Source: Turnera subulata (Eukaryota; Streptophyta; Magnoliopsida; Malpighiales; Passifloraceae). From it: a stretch of 64,000 nt of DNA. The stretch covers positions 124,001 through 188,000 of the forward strand of contig JAKUCV010003048.1 in assembly GCA_028386065.3 (NCBI GenBank), read 5' to 3'. Below the pieces are notes generated by a model. That model ran no database searches. It saw only the letters and a program-made list of their open reading frames with translations, and had not been told where the DNA came from. Below are positions 1-12,379 of the stretch, one piece after another. A program made the translations under genes and the position numbers. Each line of letters begins with the position of its first letter. Position 1 is the first letter of the stretch.

Positions 1-1165
1 GAGCAACTCCTCATCCACGGCCTTGGCCGACTCCAGAACCACTAGGTACACTGGCCACTGATGCTTGTACAGTGCGAGCAGGAACAGCAACTCCGGATCT
101 CCCCAATCTAGGACACGAGCTCCGGTAGTGCCCAACTTCATTGCACTCAAAACATCTCACCTGAGACATAGGAAGTCTCAGGCGAGTATTCCCAGACAAG
201 GTCCCTCCAGACTAGATCCATGAACTCCCACGATTGTTGTTGTACTTGTTGCTCCATCCTCGACCCTGAGGTACTGGCATGGATTGGGTCTGTCTATACC
301 ATGGCATGTTACCGGCACTCTAGAACCTCTTGTTCTGACCACTCGGTGCAAATTTCCTCTTCCGAACCTCTTCTATCTCTCTCTCGTTCCCCATCCAGAT
401 GACTTCTGCTCGAAGAGCATCCGCAAGCATATCCTGGTAAGTCTCATAAACTTTGCACCCCATTACTGTCTGGATGCAGGATCGTAAATCATCCCAGAAA
501 CGCTTGCTTCTAGCCTCTGGTGTGGACACATACTCTGTCGCGTAGATGGATAAACGATCAAACTAGATCTCGTAGTCATTCGTCGACTGACCGATTTGCT
601 GTCGCAGACTCAGAAATTCTCGCTTATGCTGGTCTTGGGAAACATCTGTGACAAATTTCCTTCGGAACATCTCAGTAAACTGCGTCCAAGGCATGGGTTT
701 TGCCATGTCATGTGTTGTCGATTCCCACCAGTCTATAGCAACATTGCGAAACATGGATGCGGCGTACCTAGCCCACCTGTCATCTGTACATCTGAGCTTC
801 AACATCATTCGGTGAGCTTGACGAAGCCATTCGTTAGCTGCCTGTGGGTTAGTAACCCCTGCAAAGTCATCAAGACCTAGCTTGGACTGCTTAGTGTAAA
901 CAGGGTCCTCAACAGGTCCTTGATTCTTCTGTTCACGTGCTTCTCTAGCATCCAAACGGGCATCCCTAATGTCTTGACGTTGTAAAATCTGTGCCATGGT
1001 ATGCATAATCTGTGTTGTGTCCCCTGGTGCTCCCATGGGTACTTGTCCACCCACGACCGGTTGCGGCTGATCGACCGATACTTGGTCATTGTCCAAATGC
1101 TGCTCAGCATGCTGGTTTCCTCCCACCGGATCCATTCGTACCAATATGAGAATGTTATGCATGCA
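1..1165 (-). pseudogene. Element A: Ty3/gypsy gag (broken, runs off left edge)
   Basis: This is the capsid and nucleocapsid part of an LTR retrotransposon on the minus strand. A retrotransposon gag domain is readable from about 1135 down to 565, with the typical DWWEST and FRRKFV segments. A zinc knuckle, CFECNEVGHYRSSC (CX2CX4HX4C), is readable near 110-155. The frame is cut by an in-frame TAG at 563-565, where EIEFDRLS would be expected, and by another stop near 320, so it cannot make a full protein. Protease and polymerase would lie left of the window. The upstream primer-binding site and LTR (1241-2858 and beyond) belong to the same element. The plain CCHC-type gag and long LTR suggest a Ty3/gypsy lineage other than Athila; the exact clade is not determined. 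Confidence 0.85.
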
Positions 1166-1240
1166 TGTTATACCAAAATTATGACCAGACTATACACAGA
1201 TAGGCAGTCATGCAATCACAGTTATGTCCCTGATGACCTA

Positions 1241-1258
1241 CTGCCTGCTCCGCTACCA
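1241..1258 (-). other. Primer-binding site of element A
   Basis: On the minus strand, three bases after the LTR ends in ..CTTCA, the sequence TGGTAGCGGAGCAGGCAG begins. Its position is that of a reverse-transcription primer site. It resembles the initiator-Met tRNA site TGGTATCAGAGC with two changes in the first 12 bases. The same variant occurs in element F and in the TRIM of this window. Confidence 0.75.
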
Positions 1259-1261
1259 AAA

Positions 1262-2858
1262 TGAAGCGTCCCGACCCGTATTTACCAGACATAGTAAACG
1301 CGTGCCGAAACTATTCTTATTGACAGAACAGACAGTACATCTCAACAAGTATTTTACATCAGCAATCTATATAATACAACTGTCACCCATACTCGGAGAC
1401 CATTATTCAATCCACACTCAAAGCTCAACAGCAGCAGCAGATAGTATAAACAGCAATATAAGCATCACAGGAAAGCAGCAACACAGTAACATATATCACA
1501 CAGCAGCGGAAGACTTATATGCACATGCAGCAGAGGTATGGATATGGAGTCAGGAAGAGGAGCAGCAGCCGTCGAACATCGTACCTGAACTACGAAACAA
1601 CTTAACCTACGGGATGAAACCCCGCAGGTGAGGGGTGACTCCGAAGTGCTCACCGACCAAGGATAAACAGTGATATGCAGGCAACCGTAATACCGTAAAG
1701 AAATCACAGGCAAAACAAAACACATCACAAGTAGGACTGAGCCAAGACCAAAAGAATGTTTATTATTATACTAATTTTATCATTTGGGCCCCGTCACTAG
1801 ACAAGCTAGGGGTCAGACCTGGATATCAACATATTTCGGGTGCCAGACCAAAACCAAGAGACCCAGAGATCAACATCCCAAAATAGTAACCCAGGGATAG
1901 ACATCCCAAAAGAGAACCCAGGGATAGACATCCCAAATATATATCAACGGGATAGACATCCCAAGCATAGACATGCTTACCACAAGTAACCCAGGTCATA
2001 GCCACCACAAAACAGTCTTTACCCATCGAGTCGTACCACTACTTTCCAAGTGACAATAAAGTCGTCAACACAACTTCCAATTATCCAATTTCCATTTCCA
2101 ATATCCATTATCAATTTTCCATGGTCAATAGTCCAACAACAATCTCAACACAGTATCCACTGAATCAATATCACAGTCCAACAATCAAACAGCAATAATC
2201 ACAGCAGTCAAATATCCAACAGTGAATATCTCAGCAGTTCAATCAAACAACAAAGCACACAAAGTATTACAGGCACATATCAAAGGTTATCCATCCTCAC
2301 CTTAGCCGTTTATCAATTATGGAAATGTCCGACAGATTCCAAGTCCGGTTCCTCGGGAAACTGCTCGTTACCAGTTCCTATATTAAACAATAATATATGC
2401 ACACATAAGATGATATGCAGATGCAAGACTAATACTGTAAGCCGTAAAATAAATACTGAACCAACTCGGTACTCCCCCGGGTTATTTCCATTATCATCAT
2501 AATTCACCATTTATTTTCAAGTGTCAAAATAATACCATACTTATACCCGGATATTATTCCGGTATTTTATTACCTTGATAATGCCCTTTCCATATTCATT
2601 TCATAAGTATGTACTTTCCAAAATAACCATTACTTACCATATATATATTCCCAAAATAATTATTTTCCATATAGTATACTATATATTTTCCAAAATATAA
2701 TTACCATTAAAATTCCATTTTTCAGAATTATTATTTTTTTCCAGATTTTATTTCTTATTATTCTTTCTTTCTTCCTTTTTTTTTAGAATCTGGGCCAGTC
2801 CAACCCAAGTGAACCAACCCAACCCAATCAAAGGAGCCAGTCCAGGTCAAAGCCCAGA
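1262..2858 (-). mobile_element. Element A 5' LTR, segment 1 (3' part of the LTR)
   Basis: Read on the plus strand, the LTR edge starts TGAAGCGTCCCGACCCG and matches the edge of the solo LTR at 20323 (TGAAACGCCCCGATCCG). The segment is AT-rich and non-coding. It ends at CCAGA (2854-2858), the target duplicated when element C inserted. The LTR resumes at 20109. Summing this segment, 20109-20322 and 22906-23694 gives about 2.6 kb, matching the solo LTR's 2578 bp. The open frames inside are not conserved coding sequence. Confidence 0.85.
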
Positions 2859-2903
2859 TGATGCATGTGAAATATGCATAGTTTAGGGCATAATTTTGGA
2901 CGC

Positions 2904-5900
2904 TGCTTGAGAACAAGCAAAATCTATTAAAAAAATAAAAGGAGGCATGATTTGAAGGGATGAGAAGGTTGATCTCAATGCATCAAGTTTACACTATGCT
3001 TCTCCCTTGTGATGTCTCAATTTAAGCATTCTTTTATTTTCCGCCAATACTGCATCAATCTCAATCAAATTCTTTGTTAGTAGTTTTTGTCATAAAAATT
3101 CACAGGAATAATCTTTCAACTAACCTCCAGTCTTCTATCGTCAAATGGATCCTACCAAAATCATTTTTCTAGAAGTGAAAATTTTACCTCATATGCAGAC
3201 CCATTATCCCTTATCTCCACTAATGTGCAACAGTAATCAAGCAAGGATCTCCAAGACTTTCCTGTGTTGTGTCGAGGCTAGGGTGATAATTGTCAATGGG
3301 TGGTGGATGGATTGAGCAAGGGTTGGTGGTCTGTGAACTTGAAACCTCCATTTTAGTTTGTGGACAGTCTGAGGCTGTGTAGGGACTGTTGACTTAATAT
3401 CCCTTGCGTTTTCATGTTACCTAGAAACTCAATGTATCCTCTTTATGGAGTCTGATTCACAAAATGTCTCTTTTTCTCCTTATTTCTTCTTCCCATGTTT
3501 ATCTTTTTCCCTTGCTGGCTGCCTTTTATTGTTCTATGAAATTTTCTTCTTTTCTCTCCCCCTTTTTTTTTATTTGCAGCCGGGAAGAGGTCAGTACAAG
3601 ACGTGTGGTAGCATTCTGGGAGTGTATTTGTCAAGTGCAAACAGACTCAGATGTTTGGTAAGATTGAATCTCGTTCACAAACTCATCAACAGGGTGAGGT
3701 TGTTGGAAGGCACATGATGGCCCCTGTTTCGGCTTCAAGCGGCTGAGGTGAGGTGAACAGGGTGAAGGAATAAATTCGGGCCATCCTAGTTGGCTCAAAT
3801 GGGGTTGCAATGGACTGATTGGTGTGGTATGGATTTATGTGGTCTGTTGGGTATGCAAAAGATGGCCTAGATCCTTTCCTTGCTTGAAGAACTCTTGCTT
3901 GAATTTCGTCTTGATAGAGATAATGGTCTGTTCTGAGGTAGACAGGCTGAGCCTGTGGCATTTTGAAAACCATTTAGCAAGATTCTTCTTATCTGACAGA
4001 TTGATGGAGTGTAATTGTTTGATTACACTTGTTCTGCTTATTTTGAAAATAAAGACAAGTCCTGAGATTAAAGATTGAGCAGGATTAAATGAAAAAGGAA
4101 AAGAGGCATAAATACTATGACAGGCTCACACTGTGGAAAAGCATAATGAAGAACAGAATAGCATTGAAATTTCATTGTTCCCAAAAAAATACATTGCACC
4201 CTAAAAATACCCCAAAATGAAAATTTGCAGTGTCCTCACTGCCAAAACTAAACAGGAAAATGGGTGCAATGCCAAAACAAATCCAAGTCAAAGAAACACA
4301 CATAATTGAAAATGAAAGACAAAAGTGCTGCAAAAATACCCCAAACTGAAAGTTCTATCCTATGTGGTGGGGTTGAGCATCCTAAAACTAGACTAAAGGA
4401 GCTGAAAGTTCGTCACAGGCTCAACCTGTGTTGAGGCTGTGCAAGCATTAAAGTCCTTTTTGCAATGAAATGATTAAAACTTAAAATTGAAAAGGGTATA
4501 GAAGGACTTCCCTGACGGATCTCTGACTCTGTGATTCCCTTTTTCATCAAATTTCAGCACCTGATAGAATAAAAACAAAAGAAACACAAAAAAATAACAG
4601 AAATAACCAAATGAAAAGCAAAAGAAATTGAAAATTTACCGCACTTGGTGTTACCCAAGTGTGTGCTTCTTTAATGTCTTTTAGCTGGACTCCAACTTGC
4701 TTTGCTAGATGGGAGGTGGATCATGGAGCACCTGAGTCTCCTGATACTCATCGGTCCTTGTGTGATACAGCTTCAGCCTGTGCCCGTTAACCTTGAATGG
4801 TTGTGTCTTCTCATTGTAGATTTCCACAGCCCCATGAGGGTAACCGCATGACACTATGAAGGGGCCGGACCATCTAGATCGAAGCTTCCCAGGGAAGAGC
4901 TTCAGGCTAGAGTTGTAGAGGAGGACTTGATCTCCTTCCTTGAATTTTCGAGGTTATATCCTGCTGTCATGCCACTTCTTCGTCCTCTCCTTGTACAATT
5001 TTGCATTTTCATATGCATACAGCCTCAGCTCGTCCAGCTCATTCAATTGCAACAACCTCTGTTCTCCTACAGCCTGTGTGTCAAAGTTTAAAGCCTTAAT
5101 AGCCCAATATGCCCTGTGCTCAAGTTCCACAGGCAAATGACAGGCTTTCCAAAATACAAGCCGGTGTGGGGTGGTGCCTATGGGTGCTTTATAGGCTGTG
5201 CGGTATGCCCACAGAGCATCATCGAGTTTCGCTGCCCAGTCTTCGCTAGGTTACTGCCCAAAAAGGCTGCAGAACCGTGTTTTCCCTTGGACCCTTGGTG
5301 TTTCTGGGTCCCACCTCTGTTCTAAAGAATTCTGCAACTAAGGAATTATTGGGTGTTGATCCGGGATTCCCCGATGCCAGGATGCCTTTCTCTTTTTCTC
5401 TTCACCCTTTTTTAGATGCAACTTCCTTCTCTTCCTCCTCTCAACTTGCTGGAGAGCATGGGTGTTTGGGCAAGTTAGCTGCTCTGTCCTCCAACGTATG
5501 TGTCAGGATAGGCATGACGAGCAGCAAGTTGATTGGTGGGTTGTGAGTTCCAAGGCACCCTTTGTAGAGGATAATTGTTCTTTAAGGTGAATTCCCTCTG
5601 AGTGGCATGTGCCTATCCCTTTTTCCTCTGGAAAGTCCACTGGGAACGTGAGGAGAATGTTTGTTTATGTTAGTGGAGCAGGTGGTACAAGTGGTGTAAT
5701 TTTATATTCCTCCTGTGATTTCTAAATTTTGCAGGATGCACATGCTGGGGCTGTTGATGCACAGGTTGATGCTGTGACAGATCTATTTGCAGCTCTCCTT
5801 CGATTTCTCCTTCAGTTGATTTCAGCCTCTTCTGTAGATGATGAAACATCATAGGTTCTCTTTGGATAGAGGTGAGGATTGTGAGTTTCAGTGGGGATCT

Positions 5901-6183
5901 TGTGATTTGAAGATGGTCTGCGGCCTACAAGTGAAACTGCAGTGAACACAGGCTCAAGGGTTCTACAACAGGCTCATGCTGTGGCTGAGGCTGTATCTTC
6001 AAATTCTTCAATGAAATGTTCCTGAATTGGTCGAAATGCACCTAAAATCACTAATCATGCAGTAAGGGGTGGGATTACAGGAAATATGATGGAATTATGC
6101 ATAGGAGGAATATAATTATGAAAGAATGAGCACATATCATGCCTAAAATCATGCCTAAAACTATGCATATTGCGTGTGCATCA
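2904..6183 (-). mobile_element. Element D: internally deleted Athila-type copy lacking a 3' LTR
   Basis: This is a minus-strand relative of element C. Reading the minus strand from 6183, it begins with an LTR start (TGATGCACACGCAATATGC), follows the LTR to about 5250, then jumps directly into the end of integrase. It continues through the 3' non-coding region to 2904, ending in TTGTTCTCAAGCA. That is short of the purine tract, and there is no 3' LTR. GACGC (2899-2903) and GATGC (6184-6188) flank it and look like a 5 bp target duplication with one CpG-type change. The LTR-to-integrase junction lies near shared TGGGCAG words, consistent with a deletion. Confidence 0.8.
4690..5250 (-). pseudogene. 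Element D: integrase C-terminal fragment
   Basis: The minus-strand translation gives [16 protein letters not shown] near the top and then the stretch [20 protein letters not shown] (about 5140-5080). It continues through KKWHDSRI and [20 protein letters not shown] to [20 protein letters not shown]. This is the end of Athila integrase and its tail. The piece from [10 protein letters not shown] to about TRTDE is missing from element C, so D keeps an older, longer version of the polyprotein end. The fragment has no start, has in-frame stops and is not functional. Confidence 0.8.
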
Positions 6184-8211
6184 GATGCAAATTGTTCTAA
6201 ATTCATATGATTATATGCCTCCTATGCAATATTCCACTATATTCCTCCAATTTCCATCCCTTACTGTATGATTAGTGATTTCAGGTGCATTTCAATCAAT
6301 TCAAGAGGATTTCATTGAAGAATGTGAAGATACAGCATCAGCCACAGTATGAGGCTGTTGCAGAACCCTTGAGACTGTCCCTGAGCCTGTTGTTCATCGA
6401 GAATTCAGTTGAAGGCCTCAAAACACCTTCAAATCACAAGATTTCCACTGAAGATCGTTTCCATAACTTTGATCCAAGAAGTCCTCATGACACCTCATCA
6501 TCGACAGAAGAAGCAGAAGCCAATCGAAAGGAAAGTTGGAGAAGAACTGCAACAGCATCAGCCACAGCATCAGCCTGTGCACCCTGCAAATCCAGAAATC
6601 GCAGAAGGAATATAAAATTTGCACCACTTGCACCACCTGCTCCACCAACATAAACAAACATTCTCCTGACTTCCCAGAGCACTTTCTAGGGAAAAAGGAA
6701 TGGGCACATGCCACTCAGAGGGAATCTACCTTAAAAAAAAAAACAATTATCTTCTACAAAGGAGCACCTTGGAACTCAGATTCCACCAATCAACTTGCTG
6801 CCCATCACTCCTGTCCTGACAACACACGCTGGAAAACTGAACGCCTATACTTTCCAGCAAGTTGGGAGGAAGAAGAACAGGAGAGCCGCACCTACAAAAG
6901 AGGAAAGGAGAAGACACGAAAGGGGGATCGGATTGACAAAGACACACCTCAACTTATAGAATTCCTAGAACAGAGGTGGGACCCAGCAAAACCAAGGGTC
7001 TAAGGGAAAACACGGTTCTGCAGCCTTTCTGGGCAGAAACCGTGTCGTCCCTAACCTCTAGTTTGTTTACAAACACGATTCCAATCCATTCTTCCATTAT
7101 TTCTGTAACCTTGATTATGAACTAAACAACCCCTTCTTAGGTTGAAGGGGGAAGCATGTACTCGGTTTTTGCTAAATAAATTGCTTATATTCTTAAACTT
7201 TTTTCTTGCTTTAGTTGTTGAGAACCTTCCCTATGTCTAGGTTCTGATCAAACCCATGCATGAACACAGGTAGCTAAGTGAGGGACTGAGAGGAGAAACC
7301 ATAGCTACCAAAACAACAACAACCAAACTCTTAGTTTTTAGCTTGTGACGAGGTTAGAAACAAATTGAGGAATTAGCCTCAACACCAATCTTAATCCCCT
7401 GCGTTTGACCAATGCGAGAGCACATGGAAGATGAGAACTATGGGAGGCACCTGTGAGCGAAAGCAAATGGGTGCAGTATAGGTTGAGAGCGCCTGCAAGA
7501 ACCAATCTTATAATTGACTCCCTTACTATTGACAACATCAGACTATGCCCAGCACAGCCTCATTCCATGACAGTATAGTCAAGAGATAACACAACTCCTA
7601 GTTTGATTTTGATTGATTATTGAGTAGCATATTCTTAGTTTAGTAGCAGCCTGGTGAAGGACCGAAAGGAGAAGCCAGGAGTGCTAGACCTACAATAGTC
7701 GGCCTTCACTCCTTAGACATTCGAAAGAAGGTAGGGAGAGACTATGGGAATTTGCACCAACATTGAACCTCATCCTTAAGTGGACGTCTATTCTAGTGAT
7801 AGGGGGTAGATGGAAACTTAAGGAACTATTAATAAGATTGAAAGCCGTTGATAGTACCTTAGGTTGGGAGCCCCGACAAGACATCTAATTAGTCACAGCC
7901 TCTTCCACAGGCTCAGCCTGTGATGATACTGTTGAGCAATTTATAAGTATAAATCAGGACATGTGGACCCCGGATGCCTGAACTCACCATTTCTGATCTC
8001 TTCCTCATTTAATTTGCTGTTATATTTATCTTACTGCTCATTTTTAGTTTTAATCATTAATCACCCAATTCACTCTTGTTTAATTGTTTTCAAGTCTAAT
8101 TTGTCTGAAATTGAAGGAAAACAGATTCAACCCAGTCCCCGTGGATACGACCTTGATAAAAGTACTACAACAACCATGTGCACTTGCAGGATAGCACACG
8201 CATCAAGGATT

Positions 8212-8229
8212 TGGCACCGTTGCCGGGGA
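8212..8229 (+). other. Primer-binding site of element C (tRNA-Asp type)
   Basis: TGGCACCGTTGCCGGGGA starts six bases after the 5' LTR. It matches the complement of the plant tRNA-Asp 3' end (TGGCGCCGTTGCCGGGGA) with one change. tRNA-Asp priming is typical of Athila elements. Confidence 0.85.
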
Positions 8230-8324
8230 CTGGGGCTTGGAATCTTTTACTTTTTATTTGTGACTTATTAGGCTTTTTGTTGCTTAACCCTTTTTTTTTT
8301 CAAGTTGAAGTTCTTAGGTGGTGC

Positions 8325-9846
8325 ATGCCCCAAACCAGGAGCAAGAAGCCATCTCTAACCTCCCACCAGGAGATTAAAAGGACAGCCCGTGAGTTTCGCA
8401 AGAAGAGCAAGCAGAAACAACAACCCATGGCGAACAGACTCAATGAAGGAGCACACCTAGAGGTTGAACAGGCTTAGCCTGTGCGACCTTACATCCCCAT
8501 GTCACAACTCCTACAACCACCTACCACCATCATCCACAACAGCATAGCCATCCCAGATGTAGACGCCCCTATGAAATCAGAAAAAACTTGCTCAGCATGT
8601 TGGAGAGGCGCACATTTGGAGGCTTATCATCAGAAGATCCAAATTCACACTTGCAGAATTTTTTGCGGCTGTGCAGTACTGTGAATATAGCAGAGATGAC
8701 CAAGGAGCAGCTGTACATGAGAGTATTCCCATTCTCACTCAGAGATGCAGCATTCGAATGGCTTAACAACCAAGAGGCAGGCCATTTCACAGTTTGGGAC
8801 AGCCTAGTCAGAGCTTTCTTGAAGGAGTACCACCCATCGAGCAAAGCTGCAAACTTGAGGCAGCAGCTGATAGGATTTTCCCAGCGATATGATGAATCTA
8901 TTCGTGATGCTTGGGAGCGCTTCAAGGGATTACTGAGGAGATGCCCAAACCACAGAATTGATAAGGCCGTGCAGCTTGAGCAATTTTATTGCGGCCTAAG
9001 TGATGAAGACCAGAATAGTCTCGACAAAATTGCTAATGGTTCATTTCTGGACAAAGACTACAATGATGGAGTTGCCATTCTCGAGGCTCTGTCAAAAAGG
9101 AAAACCCAGATCAGAGGAGTTAAGCCCCCTGGAATAATTAGAGTGGACAGAGTAACCAAGCTGGAGGCAAAAATAGAAGCCCTCAAAAAATAGTTAGGGG
9201 CTGCTCACGTCAAGGCAGCCACATCCACAGCCTCAGACTGTGAAGGATCTGGGGGACCTCACAATACATCCAGTTGTCTCCTCTTCACCAAATGTGATTC
9301 TGAACAGGCTCACTACATCCAACAGAGGCAAGGACAGTATGGAAACACTTACAATCCTTCTTGGAGAAGTCATCCAAATTTCACCTGGAAAGCACCAAAT
9401 GAAGAGAGGAATCCACCACAGCCTCAATTCCAGCGACACAATCAAGAAGGACAGCCCCAGTACCAAAGACAGAACCAAGGAGGACAGCAAGGCAACAACA
9501 CCGACATGATGAGCAAGTTGTAGTCCATCTTGGAGAACCAGAACAAGATGAGTGAGGAAATTAGTCAAATCAAATCCCACAACAGAATCCTTGAAAATCA
9601 AATTGCTCAACAAGCCTCTATGTCCACTAATCAGCAAGGAACCCTTCCAGGGAAACCAATAGAGAATCCAAGGAATGAGCATTGCAAGGCTGTAACACTT
9701 CGCAATGGGAAGGAATTAAGGAGCACAGTACCAAGACAGCTTGATGTTGTAGGACAGACAGCATCAACATCCAACTCAGGGCAAACAATGCAGACACAGG
9801 CTGAGCCCGTGGGTGAGCCTGTGAATACTAAGAAGGCCGAGAAATA
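8325..9846 (+). pseudogene. Element C: Athila gag (capsid/nucleocapsid), broken
   Basis: The N-terminal part starts near ATG 8325 (MPQTRSKKPS). It is stopped by TAG at 8475-8477 inside a palindromic ACAGGCTTAGCCTGT word. A frameshift around 8570-8587 moves it into the main frame. The capsid-like core at 8588-9193 has MRVFPFSLRDAAFEWLNN, WDSLVRAFLKEYHPSSKA and DAWERFKGLLRRCPNH, the usual Athila gag words. Nonsense codons follow at 9191-9193, 9521-9523 and 9845-9847. The expected zinc-knuckle region reads CEGSGGPHNTSSC, with a Cys missing. The segment ends with the conserved AVTLRNGKEL before protease. Confidence 0.88.
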
Positions 9847-9892
9847 GCCCCAAACAGTTCGACCCTATCAGCCTCCTCTCCCACATCCAGAA

Positions 9893-10520
9893 GTGTACCT
9901 CAAGTCCAAACTGGAAAAGCAATTCAGTAAGTTTAAGGAGATGCTGAATAAACTCTATGTTAATGTTCCTTTTAGTGATGTGGTTACACAGATGTCGTCA
10001 TATGCCAAGTTCCTCAAGGACATCTTGACCAAGAAAAGAACTATTGACAACAACGAGACAGTAGCCATGACAGCCCAAGGGAGTGCCCTCATTCAGCACT
10101 ATCCGCCCAGAAAATGCTCAGACCCAGGAAGCTTCACAATCCCTCTAAACATCAGGGAAAAGAAGATTGAGGGAGCCCTATGCAATTTAGGAGCTAGTGT
10201 CAGCCTGTTGCCGCTCTCCATCACTCAGAACCTGAACCTTGGGGACATCAAACCCACAAGGATGACAATCCAGCTAGCAGACCGATCACTTGTATATCCT
10301 GTGGGAGTGCTGGAAGATGTTCCAGTACAGGTTGGGAACTTTTATATACCAGTAGATTTTGTGGTGATGAATATGACCGAGGATGAGAAGACACCCATCA
10401 TTTTGGGGCGTCCCTTCTTAGCTACAGCAGGAGCTATGATTGATTGTGCAAACGGAACATTGACACTATGACTAGGAGAAGATACGGTGGAGTTCAATGT
10501 CCAGAAGGCACAAAGAACAT
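9893..10520 (+). pseudogene. Element C: aspartic protease domain, active-site Asp changed
   Basis: This continues the same frame as gag. The retropepsin-like fold is visible as GALCNLGASVSLLPLSI, LADRSLVYPVGVLEDV and TPIILGRPFLATAGAMIDC. In Athila proteins the catalytic motif is DLGAS; here the Asp is Asn (NLGAS, near 10187), which should abolish catalysis. TGA at 10469-10471 and a further stop near 10520 separate it from RT. The TGA reads as a CGA-to-TGA change, the kind that methylated CpG decay produces. Confidence 0.85.
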
Positions 10521-10543
10521 AATTTGGAACAGGACAGTGCTGC

Positions 10544-12330
10544 ATGGTTGATGTTGTACCAGACCCTATTGATGCACTTGTCAAGGCATCTCAACTCATG
10601 GAGACACATGAGGATGAATTGCTAGGTTGCCTAGTCAATGGGCTCATAGATGGAGATGAGACAGCTCTGCAACAGGTGGCAAAATTCCTGTCAGAAGAAA
10701 CTGTGTCTGAAATCGACAAACAGGCTGAGCCTGTCAAAGAGTCTGTTTGCACTCCAGCACCAGAATTCGACGCACCAAAGGAAGAAATGAAACCTCTACC
10801 ACCCAAGCTCAGGTATATCTACTTAGACACTGACAATTCCTCATTTCCCATCATTATTGGAGCTGACCTTTCACAGGAGGAAGAGGAAAAGGTGCGCACA
10901 GTAGTCAACAAACACCGCAAGGTAATAGGATATACCATTGATGTTCTGACAGGTATCAGTCCTAATCTTTGTATGCATCGCATTCTTTTGGAAGAAAACT
11001 GCAAACTCATAATAGAACCCCAGAGAAGATTGAATGAAAATATGAAAGAAGTGGTTAAAAAGCAAATTTTGAAGTTACTTGATGCTGGGATAATTTATCC
11101 AATTTCAGATAGTCCTTGGGTTAGTGCAGTACATATGGTGCCTAAAAAGGGAGGTGTGACAGTAGTAAAGAATGAAAAAGAAGAACTCATACTAACTAGG
11201 ACTATCACAGGCTGGAGGATGTGCATAGACTATAGAAAACTCAATAAGGCCACTAGAAAAGATCATTTTCCTTCGCCATTCATAGATCAGATGTTAGAGA
11301 GACTTGCCCAGCACATACATTTTTGTTACCTAGATTGATACTCTGGATTTTTCCAGATCCCAATCCACCCAGGTGATCAGGAGAAAACTACATTTACATG
11401 CCCCTACAGCACATTCGCATATTGGCGCATGCCATTTGGCCTGTGTAATGCACCAGCCACCTTTCAGCGATGCATGATGGCCATTTTCCATGACCTGATC
11501 GAGCACAAAATGGAGGTATTTATGGACGACTTCTCTGTTTATGGCACTTCTTTTGATCTCTGTTTGACTAACCTTGAAACAGTGCTTGAACGGTGTGAGG
11601 CTGTGAACCTAGTACTAAACCGGGAAAAATGCCATTTTATGGTTACAGAAGGTATTGTACTTGGACACGAAATCTTAGGACGAGGTATAGAGGTGGATGA
11701 AGCTAAGATTGATGTTATTGAAAGACTTCCACCTCCAACCTCTGTTGTGGTAATTCGGGCTTTTCTTGGTCATGCAGGCTTTTACAGGCGCTTTATTAAA
11801 GATTTTTCAAGGATTGCAAAACCTTTGACAAATCTCCTTAGTAAGGACGCCAAATTTGTATTTGATGATTCTTGTCTGAATGCATTTAACAGGATTAAGG
11901 CCGCATTGACCACAGCCCCAATCATCCAGCCCCCAGATTGGAGTCAGCCCTTTGAAGTCATGTGTGATGCAAGCAACCATGCAGTAGGAGTTGTGCTGGG
12001 GCAGAGAAAAGACAACAAACTTCATGCCATATACTATGCAAATCGCACTCTGGATGAAGCACAGATCAATTATACCACATCTGAGAAAGAGCTTCTGGCG
12101 GTAGTCTTTGCAATTGGAAAGTTTAGAGCATACTTGCTGGGATCTAAGGTCATCATCCACACTGACCATTCGGCATTGAAGTACTTGTTGACCAAGAAGG
12201 AGACCAAGCCAAGACTTCTTAGGTGGATCCTACAACTCCAAGAGTTTGACCTCGAGATTCGAGATAAGAAGGGCACAGAGAATATGGTAGCTGACCGTCT
12301 CTCCAGATTGCCTCCAGATCACTTGCCAAG
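10544..12330 (+). pseudogene. Element C: reverse transcriptase and RNase H, one internal stop
   Basis: The RT fingers and palm are readable as [32 protein letters not shown] and the catalytic box VFMDDFSVY (about 11515-11542). Connection and RNase H follow: [58 protein letters not shown]. Frame and order are those of Ty3/gypsy pol. TGA at 11336-11338 replaces the expected Gly of LDGYSGF, so no intact RT is made. Otherwise the domain is well preserved, which fits a moderately recent insertion. Confidence 0.92.
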
Positions 12331-12379
12331 GGACCACATACCTATTGATGATCATCTCCCAGACGACAGCCTCATTGCA

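Larger units (their letters stand above)
2859..8205 (+). repeat. Element C 5' LTR, split by element D
   Basis: The LTR starts at 2859 and ends in GCACACGCATCA at 8205, just before the primer site. The part 2859-2903 pairs with 18035-18079 of the 3' LTR, and 6189-8205 pairs with the rest. Between them sits element D plus its target copy. Removing that insertion leaves about 2062 bp, against 2069 bp for the 3' LTR. Several open frames in 6285-7003 recur in the 3' LTR at 18260-18894; they are LTR sequence, not genes. Confidence 0.9.

Noticed and set aside
6285..7003. Open frames of 122 and 155 codons, repeated at 18260-18894
   Set aside because: They lie in both LTRs of element C, have no domain and no start context, and recur only because the LTR is duplicated.
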